Translations under genes and position numbers: made by a program | Source: Chlorella sorokiniana | Lineage: Eukaryota > Chlorophyta > Trebouxiophyceae > Chlorellales > Chlorellaceae | Reading direction: 5' to 3' | DNA: 64,000 nucleotides | NCBI GenBank assembly: GCA_025917655.1 | Contig: CP084613.1 | Coordinates: 3,350,001 to 3,414,000, forward strand | Notes under the pieces: generated by a model | Databases searched by the model: none | The model's input: only the letters and a program-made list of their open reading frames with translations | What the model was told of the DNA's origin: nothing | Part shown: piece after piece, positions 22,101-32,900 of the stretch | Position numbering within the stretch: position 1 is the stretch's first letter | How the letters are laid out: the number at the start of each line of letters is the position of its first letter

Positions 22101-23509
22101 GGCAGCCGCGCCTGGTGCTGCTGCGCGTCATGCAGCGGCGGCGGCGTGGCACGGCTGTCCACCTCCTGACCTCCAGACCCCGCCGGCTGCATGTGTGCCC
22201 CTGAACCGGCAAACGGCATGCGGCGGCGGTCGCTGGCGGCGTCGCTGTCGGACACCTGGCTGGCGGAGGGGCTCATGCCCTGCTGCGCGCTGTGCTGCGA
22301 GCCCTGGCTCAGGCTGTCCTCCATGTGCTGCGGGGGGAGGAGGAAAGAACGAGGAGTGTGTGCCGGGGGGGGGGGTCATGAGCCAACTAGGGGTGACGTC
22401 GGGGGTATAATCCTGGGGAGGAGCAAGCCTGGGGTGAGCATGTATGCAGGGGCTGAGAACAAATGACCACGGCAGAGAGAGGGTCCGCTCATGCCAACTG
22501 AGCAACCTGCAGCGGCCCCCGCCGCAGCGCCGCACCTTGATGCTGCACCCAGCCCGCTCCAGCGCCTCGATCCAGGCATTGTACTCAGACTGGACCTCGG
22601 TGCTGAGGCGGATGAGGCTCACGCCCTGCCACCGCAGGGAATGAAGGAGAGGTGTGGAACCAGCTGCAAGCTGCATCAACACACACGCACCACCACCAGC
22701 ACTCGTAATCCATACGCGCGCACCCACCCACCCAACCATTCACCCACCCACCCACCCACGCCATGCCCCCGCACCTGCTTGTCCACCACCTGCCAGGTCC
22801 AGTGGCGCCGCCGCTTCAGGCCCTCCAGCTCCAGGCACGCCCCCGCCCCCAGGTCGATGCGGCCGCGCGGCGGGAACTGCACGTCCCGCTCCGACTTGAA
22901 GTACGTCAGGCTCGCGCCCTTCAGGATCACGTAACTGCGGGGGCCACGTCGCGGCAAGCAGGCAGGCGTTGGGTGGATTCACCAGCGGGCGCCCCATGAA
23001 GCAACATCGGTGCACTGTTGGGCTGGAAGCCCTGCGGTCGCCGATGGGCCTGCAGCATATCTGGCCGCCAGCGGCTGACAGCCAGCGGCTGATGGCAGGC
23101 AGCAGAGGCGCCCACCGCAGCTCCCAGGTGGGTGTCCAAAGAGAGGCGGTGGAGTGTGCTCGGTACTTGCACAGGTACCCGCTCCGCGTGGCACCATGCT
23201 CAGCCTGCTCTGCAAGCTGCAGGGCCAAAAAGGGAGGGGGCGGCGGGCGCTAACCTTGACTCGAGGCCGACTGGTGCGGCTGCTGAGCGGTGTGACGCCT
23301 TGCTTTGGCTTGCAACAGCCAGTGCCATGATGGCGGGCTGAAAACAGGCGATGCAACCATTGAACCTCTGCGCATTCACCAATAGCTCCAGCCTTTCCCC
23401 CTGTGCTCACCAAGTCACGCAGGCGTTGGTTCTCACGCTCCAGCACTGCCACCTGGTCGTCGCTGCCGCCTGAGCCCGCCTGCGCCTTCTGGAGCCTGGT
23501 GCGCAGCAT
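19106..23509 (-). CDS. DGAT1: Diacylglycerol O-acyltransferase 1 with coiled coil and PH domain
   Basis: This ER MBOAT enzyme makes triacylglycerol from acyl-CoA and diacylglycerol. Exons: 23509-23411, 23216-23116, 22934-22775, 22625-22536, 22327-~22080, 21937-21789, 21582-21456, ~21268-21089, 20908-20737, 20597-20434, 20250-20118, 19949-19806, 19667-19544, 19368-19106. Exon 1 is a charged coiled coil (VAVLERENQRLRDL). Exons 2-4 form a PH domain (SGYLCKYR, WELRYVILKGASLTYFK, ending YNAWIEALERAG). A low-complexity linker follows. The MBOAT core includes NCRLILENIIKYGFRF, ILWLKLVSYAHVNWDYR, YFLLAPTLCYQISYPR, FYKEWWN and the catalytic-His motif SAVFHEVLVG. One-base shifts lie near 21915 (C run), 21225, 20560 and at the 21089/20908 join. 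Several introns carry long C tracts beside the acceptor. Confidence 0.95.
19399..19433 (+). repeat. G-rich tract, quadruplex-capable, in the last DGAT1 intron
   Basis: Runs of four or more G separated by single T end in G13 (19421-19433). On the DGAT1 transcript this is a C-rich stretch about 30-65 nt before the last acceptor. It fits a G-quadruplex pattern on the plus strand. Confidence 0.7.
19952..19971 (+). repeat. G20 homopolymer abutting a DGAT1 acceptor
   Basis: Read on the DGAT1 strand this is twenty C followed directly by AG|GAC, so the whole polypyrimidine tract of this intron is one C run. Similar runs lie at 19682-19694 and 20255-20265. Confidence 0.85.
20709..20736 (+). repeat. 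CA dinucleotide repeat at a DGAT1 donor
   Basis: On the DGAT1 strand the donor TACCG|GTGTGTGTG runs straight into a GT repeat broken once by TTG. The 5' splice site is part of the microsatellite. Confidence 0.75.
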
Positions 23510-24026
23510 TGCTGCCTGCTTTGCGTATCTAGAGCGGCTCCAGACTCAGGCAGGCCCAGCCACAGACAGGAAGGCGCCGGGGTGAACTGGACCCAAGGGG
23601 TGAGGTGCGTATGGCGGGTTGAATCTGATATAATGCCAACGTCTAACTTGTCGAGACGGGCACCCAGTGATCGAGGCCTCGGCGCAGCAACACTTGGGGC
23701 AATTGGGGGTTACTGCTACACCTAGCGATTGGGACAACGCACAAACAACAATCGATCACAATCAGGGGGCAGTGTACCTGTAAGATGAACGCCCTCGTGC
23801 GTCGTCTCCCATTGCAGTGCCGCTGGCGCCAGCTCCAACTGAATCAAGAGTGGCGCGTTTGGGGGAGCGGCGTCTAACGCCAGTCTCAATTTCATCATCA
23901 AGTTGTTGAGGATACCTCGGAAGCCCCAACTTGCCGCTTGCTCTCTCCTTGCGCAGGGGCGCTGGCCCTGACAATCAGCCTTCGCGACACATGCTGCTGC
24001 TTCTTGCGCAGCAACAATTGTAGAGA
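23510..24026. promoter_or_regulatory. Bidirectional promoter region, DGAT1 / CofD-like gene
   Basis: 517 bp lie between divergent starts. A local AT-rich patch near 23620-23660 (GATATAATGCC) and ACAATCGATCACAATC near 23748 are core-promoter candidates. No coding exon is supported. Confidence 0.4.
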
Positions 24027-26343
24027 ATGCCGTCGTTGGGCGCTGCAGGGCCACCCCTCCCGAACCTCTCCGCTGTTTGGTCGCAGCCGCAGCAGCAGCG
24101 AGCTCGCTGGCATCAATGCAAGACTAAAAACTCAAGAGATCTGGCACAGTGCAACGCAGCGCAGCAACAGCCGCATCAGCAGCAGGAGCAGTCTCCCAGA
24201 CAAGTTTCCGCCGCTGCCACCTCCTCTGCTACCAACGGTCAGCAGGAAGCCTCTGCCGGCTGTTGTGATGCACGATACTGCTGTGTCACAACTTTGATCC
24301 GTGCTTTGTGTATGTGAATGCAGGCAGCGGCACCGACAGCATGGAGAGCCACTTGTTCCGCATGCTGAGCCTGCCCGTGGCGGAGCCCCCGCACTCGGCC
24401 AGCCCGGGTGCGGCAGCTGGCTCGTCGGGCGAGGCGTGCGAGGCGATGCCGTGGCAGCCGTCCATCGTTGTGTTCAGCGGCGGCACCGCCTTCAACAGCG
24501 TGGCGGGGCACATGCGGCAGCTGACCACGCGCATTGCGCACGTGCTGCCCGTGTCGGACGACGGCGGCAGCACCGCCGAGATTGTGCGGGTGCTGGGGGC
24601 CCCGCGGTGGGCGACATCCGCTCCCGCTGCCTGCGCCTGGCGGACGACAGCGACGAGGAGGCGGCCGCGGTGCGGCGCTTGCTGGGCCACCGCCTGCCGT
24701 CGCGCGACTCCGCCGCCGCCAAGGCCGAGTGGTACCGCATCGTGGAGGGCGACGATGCGCTGTGGGAGGGCATCAGCGACGCGTACAAGCACATCATCCG
24801 CTCCTTCCTCGTCCACTTCCACGCCAACATCATGCGGCACTCCACCAAGCGCTTCGACTACGCCGGCGGGTCGGTGGGCAACTTTTTCTTCGCGGGCGCC
24901 CGCATCTTCTTCAGGTGGGCCGCGCGGCACGCCGCAGCCCCTGCGCAGCGCCCTGGCGCTGCTGTCCCCGCTGCCCCCGCCCGGCACACAGCTGATAGGG
25001 TTGCCCAGCTGCAACCCTCCTCCCACGCACCCTGCGTCGCGCCTCCACACACACCCTCTCCCCCTCCTCCTCCTCCTCCGCCTCGAGCAGGTCGCTGGAG
25101 GCCGCCATCTTCCTGTTCTCCCGCGTGGCCCGCATCCCCGAGGGCTCCCTCGTGCTGCCCGCCATCCTGACGGAGGAGCACATCACGCTGGGGGCGGAGC
25201 TGCAGGACGGCAGCCTCATCGTGGGCCAGAACAACATCTCCCACCCCTCCGCCACAGGTGCGCCGCCAGCACGCGGGCAACAGCGGCCGCGCCGGCATGC
25301 TGCTGCTGCTGCTGCTCGCGTGCAAGGGTCCCTCCTGCCCCGGCGGCGCCTCCCGCCATCCACGCCGCTCGCACGTTCTGTTGTGCAGGCAACCCGCGCG
25401 AGGTGGACAAGTCGTGCGAGGAGGCGCTGGCGGCCCCCATCAAGCGCATCTTCTACCTGTCGGCGGAGGGCGACACACACGAGCACGAGGTGGCCCCCGC
25501 CCCCAACCCGCGCGCTGGCGGAGCTGGAGCGCGCCGACGCCATACTCTACGGCATGGGCTCCCTCTACACCTCCATCGTCCCCTCCCTCGTCCTCAAGGG
25601 AGTGGGGAGTGCATCGCCGCCGCCACCGCGCAAAGGTGCGCCGCCTACGAGGGAAGGGGATGGGAGGGGCTGCGACCTGGCACGCCGCACCGACCGCTGC
25701 ACCGACCGCTCGGGCCGGCTGCACGCGCTGGGAAGCCCGGGCAAGCCGTCCTTGGCAGCCGTGTTCCGCTGCCCGCAGATTCTCTTGCTCAACGGTGCGA
25801 TCGACCGTGAGACGTCGGCGTGCCCCTCCCACGCCGGGCCCATGACGGCGGCAGACATGGTGCAGGCCATGGCGGGTGAGCGGTACGGGCGTGTACCTTG
25901 CTTGTGTGCCTGGCAGCACGGCATGCTTGGCAGCACAGCATGCCTGCCCCTGCAGCCGGCAGTCGCTGGCTGACGCGTGGCTTGCGCCCGGCCCCCGCCC
26001 CCTGCCCCACCCACCCAGACGCGCTGAACCGCCGCGCCTCCAAGCGCACCCACCGCCTGGGCTTCCCCCTCGGTGTTTGTGACGGCGGTGCTGGTGCCCG
26101 CGGGCAGCCCCGTCGAAGTGGACCGCGCCGCTTTGGAGCAGCTGGGGGTGCGTCAGATCGTGGAGGTGCCATCAGCGCCCGCCCCCGACGGCCGGGCGTG
26201 CACTACGACCCGGATGCCCTCGTGGCGGCAGTGGCATCTGTCATCGCCGCGCACCGCCAGCACCAGCAGCGGCTTGCGGCCGCGCAGGCAGCGGCGCGCA
26301 GCCCGGGGCGGTGCCGCCCCTCATGCGTCGCAACTCGGTGTGA
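24027..26343 (+). CDS. CofD/YvcK-like (UPF0052) protein, probably plastid
   Basis: Member of the CofD-like fold that includes 2-phospho-L-lactate transferase, bacterial YvcK and plant MEE18-type proteins; the eukaryotic substrate is unknown. Exons: 24027-24237 (Gln/Ser/Arg-rich, targeting-like), 24324-24914, 25091-25257, 25389-25635, 25779-25875, 26019-26343. Motifs: VVFSGGTAFNS, HVLPVSDDGGSTAEI, GGPAVGDIRSRCLRL, DYAGGSVGNFFFAGAR, VGQNNISHPS, ILYGMGSLYTSI, LNGAIDRETSACP, VHYDPDALVAAV. The exon 1-2 join is in phase (ATNG|SGTDSMES); if exon 1 is wrong, start at 24341. One-base shifts lie near 24600, 25515, 25605, 26072, 26195 and 26308; all restore known motifs. The stop at 26341 assumes the last shift, otherwise 26455. 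Confidence 0.88.
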
Positions 26344-26976
26344 TGAGCGGGGAGGATGCACTGCGCGATCCGCGGGAGGGAGCCTGCATGCTGCCCCAGT
26401 TGGTGCTTGTACCACTTCAACCCTTGACTGTCATTTGATTACTGAACTGAACTGATGTGCCCGTTTCTGTGCATTTTGCGTCGGCTTTTGTACCACCCGG
26501 GCGTGGCCCCATGTCTGCTCTGTTAGTTCAGCAACCTGAAGGACCTGGGCAGCATGTAATAATCCGGCAACCTTCCATTCTTTCATTAATCTGGGGCTTG
26601 CCCTGTCTCTCATGAACAAATTCTGTTGACTTTGTCGCCCCGAGCTCGTCAACGCTCCATTGCTGTGTCGGCGCCAGCAGGGCCGGGCTTCCGTTTGTGA
26701 ATAGCCATCTCCAAATTGTGCAGCCTGCATTGTTCATCTATCAAAGGAGCAATGTGCATGGTTCGGAGGTCGTGAAAGCGAGGCGGGGGAGGGCGCCATC
26801 GCTGTAGGTTTCTTTGTTGCGACGCCAATACACAGCGGCGTGCCGTTGCTTATGTGCGTCTTCACATAAGAGTCTGGTCAAGTTGTGCTCACTTCACTTC
26901 ATGAGCCGACACTTGACGAAAGCCAAACACTCCGCCTTTTTGTGCACTCGGCCGACATGACATTTTACTGTAGGTG
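26344..26976. other. Intergenic region, CofD-like gene / ATXR3
   Basis: 3' UTR then the ATXR3 upstream region; noticeably less GC-rich than the genes. TGTAA at 26555-26559, about 210 bases after the CofD-like stop, is a candidate poly(A) signal. No gene seen. Confidence 0.4.
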
Positions 26977-29900
26977 ATGGATCCATTGGAGCCGTTGTCA
27001 TCATTTGCACGCCCGGGTATAACAGCAACATCCCCGGCAGGCTCCCCACTCCATCCGCTGCACTCGCCGCCGCCGCCACCGTCTCAGACTGGCGTCGAGT
27101 GGTTGGACTTGACTGGCATGTCGGGGCCCGACAACGCCTCGCCTCGGTCGGGACTGATGGACGCCAACCTGATTGATGGTCCCGCGGTCGTGCCAGCAGG
27201 TGCAGGACAGCATGGCGAGGCTGGCAGCAAGGCTGCTGCCCAGCCTTCCGCAGACAGAGAGCGGCAGCGGGATGTGGCGCAGCCTGCAGCCAAGGAGCCT
27301 CCCCAAGCGGCCGCACCACAGGCAGGCAGCGGATCCGCGACGCCACGGGCCGCTTTGCTGAGCACAACAGCAGCGCCAGGCGAGGGCAAGCGCCTGTCTG
27401 TGGCAGCACGGATGTGGGAGAAGGCGGCACGGGTGGACACGCAGGTCGCTGCCGCAGCTGCAGAGGCTGCAGCCGGGCGCTGGCGGCAGCGGAAGCTCAG
27501 CTGGCAGCCACAGCTGGCAGGGCGGGGAGCGCTGGGACTCAGGCACAGCGTTCGCCGCCCGCGGTAGCGGCTACAGCCCCGCCCTCCCAGCCTCCAGCAG
27601 CAGGAGCCGAGCACACAGGTGCGGCGCCGCAGCCAAACGGCAGCCACCTCGCAGCGGCAAACGCAGCTCCAGCCATTTCGGAGCCACCTGCGGTCGGGCG
27701 CCATGGCTGCCGCCCCCAGAGCGCCTCAGCCCCTCCACTTTGTTGGGTACAGGTGAGCTGAGCAGGCACCCCCTGTCGCATGTCGGGCTTGTAAACGCCG
27801 GGCGCATCGGCATACGTGGCTTGCAGTGGCGGATGGCCACAGACGCCGCGTGCCTTGTCTATGAATGTTCGTAAGCTGCCCCGCTTCTTCGTTGCTTCCG
27901 GGGCAGCTGTACCTCACGGTCCCGCACCTTCCCCCTGCCTGCTGCCTGCCTGCAGGGAGGAACGCTACCTGCGCAGCGTGGACAGCGGCCCCTCGATCTC
28001 TCTCTGGCGCTGGCTGCTGGCCGACAGCCTGGGGCGGTGGCACCTGGCCGTGGACACCGTGCTGTGGGACGTGGAGGCGGGACGGTACACGTATGTGGCG
28101 GTGAGCGAGGGCGGTAGTACAGCACGGTACCGCCGCGCTGGCACGCCGCCTCCTGCAGCCGCACAGGGCGCGCGGCTGCTGCGTGGCTGCCGCAGCCGCA
28201 ACACCCCCTGCTGCCGTGGCACCCTGACCGTGGTGGCCTTCTGTGCGCCCGCCTCATGCGGCCTCTGTCCCACCGCAGGTCCAGCCCTTCTCAGTGGTTC
28301 GCCCGCTCACCTGCAACAGCCTGCCCGAGGTGGAGCGGTGAGAGGCCGCTGGCTCCTGTCCCCGCCTGCCTCGACCTGGCCCGCCTGCTGCGCCATCGAG
28401 CCGCCCTGCAATGTGCCGCAACAGCCAGGGCTGCCGCGCAGCCATGTGCCTTCCACTCCAGCGCCCCTTCGCCACTGCAGGTACCTGGACCAGTACATCC
28501 CGCTGCACAAGCGCCGTCACGCCGGGCAGCCCCCGCCGCCTGTGCCCAAGCCAGAGGAGGGGCAGGAGACAGCGGCAGGCACGCAGCCGGGACCGGAGCC
28601 AGGGCCGCCGGGGCCGCAGGCAGCTGCTGGGCCCCCGGCTGCCGGGGCCGCCATGCAGCAGTACGCGGCGGGGCTGGCGCCGGCGGGGTGAAGCCGGCGC
28701 GGCCGGCCGCGCATTCACCCCCTAAAGAGCCCAAGCGCCCGCGCAAGCCTGCAGGCCAGGCGCCGCCCGCGGCCACAGCCTGGCCCGCCGCGGCCGCCCC
28801 AGCCAGCCTAAGCCTGGGCCCGCCGCCTCTGCCGCCGCTTCTGCCGCCTCTACCACCGCCGCCACTGCCGCTACCGCTGCCACAAGCAGCTGCTGCTGCG
28901 GCAGCGGCGCAGGCGTCCCCACCGACAACCATCTCAGCTGACTCCGTTCCTGCCGAGGGCACACCGGCGTCGGGATCCAAGCCAAGGCGCAAGCCCAAGC
29001 GGGCGGCGTGCGAGGTGGCCCTGGTGGAGTTCGAAGATGCACGGGAGCAGGTGTACCGCCTGCGGCTGGAGGCGGTACAGCGCGAGCTGGCTCTGCTCAG
29101 CGCACAGTGCGGCGTGGACTACTCGCTGACGCTGGCGGGGCCGCAGCGCCAGCTGGAGGTGTTCACATCGGGTGCGGCTGGGTGTGTGGGAGGGGGCGGG
29201 GAGACTGGCAGGGGTCCGGCTGAGGGGGAGAACGGGATTAAGAGTGCGCGGGGCTGCGGGTGGTTTGTTGCCCTTCAGCTCAAGCTGGGCAGCTGAGCAA
29301 GGCTCTCACTGGGTAAGACAAGCCCCCCCCTGCCTTATCACCCTCCCGCCTGCAGCCACCGCCAGCGTGCAGGACGTGAAGGTGGTGAAGCGCCTGCACA
29401 AGGTGGAGCCCACCAAGGGCCCTCTGGCCCCTTCCGGCGCCGAAGCTGCCACTGCCACCGCCGCGGTGGCCGCTGCCGCGCATGCAGAGGTGGACAAGCG
29501 GGAGCAGGAGGAGGCGGCTGCTGTGCTGGCGGCCGCCGCCGTGGATGCGGCCGCACGCGGCGCGCGCCCGCGCTGGCTGTGCCGCCGCTGGCGCAGCAGA
29601 AGCAGTACGTTGCCTTCCAGCGAGCTTTCTTGGAGGAGCAGCTGCGCCACCTGGCCACTGCAGAGTCGCTGGTGGAAGCAGGCACGCCCTGACCACCGAC
29701 ATGCTGCAACAATGGCAGCAGGCTGCGGCGCAGGTGGCGCAGGTGGCGGCGGCAGCCGCGGCCGCCGCCTCGGGGGCGAGCAGGCGGCAGGCGGCGGCAG
29801 GGGCCGCAAGCGCGGGCGGCGGCCCTCCGCTGCAGCCAGGGCCGCCGACGAGGAGGGCGCCGCCGCCAAGCGAGCCAAGGCCGTCACGGACGGGTGAGCA

Positions 29901-32900
29901 GCCAGACCAGGCGCTGCTGCAGGCGGCTCCTCTCCCGACGGTCTGGCGTTCCTGCACGTCTGTCGCTTGGTGTGTTTGACCCGCTGCCTGCGGCATGCGC
30001 TGCAGCCCGGCCCGCTCCAGCCGTGAGCCGCCAACGGTGGACCCTGAGCTGCGCCAGCTGGCGCTGGCGGTGCAGCAGAACGAGGAGGCCTTCATGCCGG
30101 TGCGCTGCTGCCCCCTTCCTTCCGGCACACTGCGTGCGTGCGAAGCTCTGGCCTCTGCGCGGCCAGGCGGGCTGGCGGGCGCTGACTCAAACCACGACCA
30201 CCAGTCTGCCGCACACTCAACTCCCACATGCTTCCACACGCTTCCATGCCCTGCGTCGTGCAGGGCGCGTGGCGGCGGGCGCCCTTCGAGGAGATGGAGG
30301 TGGAGGAGGTGGAGGGCTTTGTGCTGGCGGAGGACTGCGGGGAGGCGGCCGACGGGGAGGCCCTGCTCGCCAAGCTGGCCACTGACGTGCCGCCACCCGC
30401 CCAGGGTGACTGACGTTTGGCAGTGTCTGCACCCCGCATTGCTCTGAGGCTGGCTTGTGGGCCGGGTCGCGGTTTGCGGAGCCTCCCAGCCTGTGCCCGC
30501 GCCCTGGTCTGTAACACGCCCGTTGCTGGCGCCGCGATGCAGGTGCTGCCGCGGGTGGCGTGCCTCCCGAGGCGGAGCTGTTGGTGCTGCCGGCGCTGCC
30601 CCAGGGGCTTGCCGGCGGTGAGGTGGATCTGCGGGGGGCTGGGGCCTGGACCGGTACACACGGCGCAACGTGTGGGAGGCGCTGGCCGGCTGCCGCGAGC
30701 TGGGCCCCCCGGCAGTGCGCAGCTGGATGCGGCGCGCACCCGCTTTATCGAGCGCCACCTGCTGCCCGCGCTCAACCGCCGCGGCGACGACGGCTGGTGA
30801 GCACCCTGGCTCCGGCTGCGGGAGGCGGCCCCTCTTGGCTGCTGGCGTCGCTGCCCATGTGCTGTCTGCGCCCCTTGTGGAGCCCACTTTGTGGAGCCCA
30901 CCAGTTGGTGTCTGTCGAGCCCACCCTGTGTTGTGGCCGCCGCGCTGCAGGGACATTGTGCCAGCGCTGCAGCAGCTGGCCAAGCGGGCCACCCACAACG
31001 AGGCGGCGGCGGTGGCGGCGGCCAAGCTGCTCCTGAGCGCTGTGGATGCCCTCGGTGAGCTTCTGCCGCAGCTCCTGCCGCCGCTGCCTCTCCCTGCCCT
31101 TCAGCAGCGCAACAGCGACATAATCTCTCGTTGGTCACTGCTTACCCCCTGCTCTCCCTGCACTTTCATTTGCCGCCATGCCCGCAGAGACGCTCCAAAA
31201 CCGCGGCGTGCCGCGTCCTGCTGAGGAGCGGCAGCTGTTCCGGGTCCACCCAAAGGTGCGGGGCTGTAGGAGAACACTCACCTCCTGATGATGAGGAGGA
31301 GTTGAGAAGCCCATGCTTATGCAGCAGCCACCCCCTGTGTCCTCTCTGGTCCCAGGAACAGCCCCGGCCCCTCCCCCCCAGCCTAGCCTCAAACCCGGTC
31401 TTGACTGCCCAACCCTTTTTTGTTCTTGGTGCAGGGCCCCGGCGTGGTGTTGCTGCGCGAGGGCGGCCTGCCCCCGGCGCTTTGTGGCCGAGTACCTCGG
31501 AGAGCTGTATGCCGCCTGGCGCTGGCTGGAGCGCGAGCCCAGCAAGGGTGAGTTTATGAGTGTTTGTGGGTGTTTTGTGTGTGTGTGTGTGTGTGGTGGT
31601 GGTGGTGTGTGTGTGTTGTGTGTGTGTGTGGGTGTGGGTGTGTGTGGGTGGGTGGGTGGGGGGGGGGGGCGCGCGCGGCGGGGGGGCGCGGCGGCGGCGC
31701 TGGTCGCAGCACGCTGTGCAGCTGGGCGTGTGCACGCGCCGCCTCCAGCACATCTGGCACGACCGCTGCCACGCGCGCAGGTGGGCGCGGCAGTGGGGCC
31801 GGGCGCGGCGGGCTCCAATGCGCCTGGGTGCCTCGGACGAGTTCTTCAACATCTCGCTGGAGCGCCCGCACGGCGACAGCGGCGGCTACGACGTCCTGTT
31901 TGTCAACGTGAGGGGAGGTCATGGGCTGGCTGTGTCACCCCTGGCGCCGGCCCGCTGCATAACCAGCCGCGCTGGGCTGAGCCAGGGTCACAAGCACGCT
32001 GCCCGCGCCCACCCGGCCCTTGCTCGCCGCCCCTCCCCCGCCCCTGCAAGCGCAGGCCGCCTCCAAGGGCAACTTCAGCGCGCGGCTGAGCCACAGCTGC
32101 GACCCTGCCGCACGGTGCCCATGGCGGCGGGCGGGCGGCTGACCATTGGGGTGTGGACCACGCGGGAGGTGGCCCCGGGGGAGGAGCTCACCCTCGACTT
32201 TGCCTGCGAGACGGGTGCGTGTGGGGGTTGGGTGTGGTGGGGCTTGGAGTCGGGCCACTGGGGCGGTGGAGCTGCCAGGTGTGAGCAGGGTGATGGCAGG
32301 GGGTAGTGGCAGCAGCGCTCACAAGGGTGCAGGCCAGGCGGCTGGCAGGGGATGCAGGGAATTGCTCTGCTGCTGCTCCCCAGAGCCTGGCCCCTTGGGC
32401 AGCAGGTGCGGGCGGCAGCACATCGTGACGAACAGCTGACGCTCCTCTCCCCCACCCCATTGCGCACCCTCTACCCCTTGAAGAGAGCGAGCGGGAGTTC
32501 CGCAGCGCAGTGTGCCTCTGCGGCACGGCAGCCTGCCGTGGCACCTTCATGTTTTTGCTCAAGGGCGAAAGCAGCACTCCGCTGCAGCAGGTGCTGCGCG
32601 ACGAAACGAGGGCAGCGTTGTCCGTTGCAGGCTGAAGATTGCATGCAGGGTTTGCCGTCTGCAGCGCACCATGGCCATGCAACGTTGCAGGAGGCTTGCT
32701 CGTGTTGGACCAACCTGGTAACCCCCCGCGCCCCCCGCCACCTCCCCCTTCCCTCCTGTTGCCCAGTACGCGGCCCAGCACCACACCTTCCTGCACCGCT
32801 GCCAGCTGCTGCTGCGCGTCGCCCAGCAGCCGCAGCCCAGCGCAGAGGAGGAGAGCGCGCCTGGCGGCGCACGGCTTCCGCGACTGGGCGCTCACGGATG

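Noticed and set aside
29280-31025. Very long minus-strand open frame over the ATXR3 gene, and similar ones such as 32188-33801
   Set aside because: At this GC content stop codons are rare in all frames. These frames have no motifs, ignore the splice sites and mirror a well-supported plus-strand gene.
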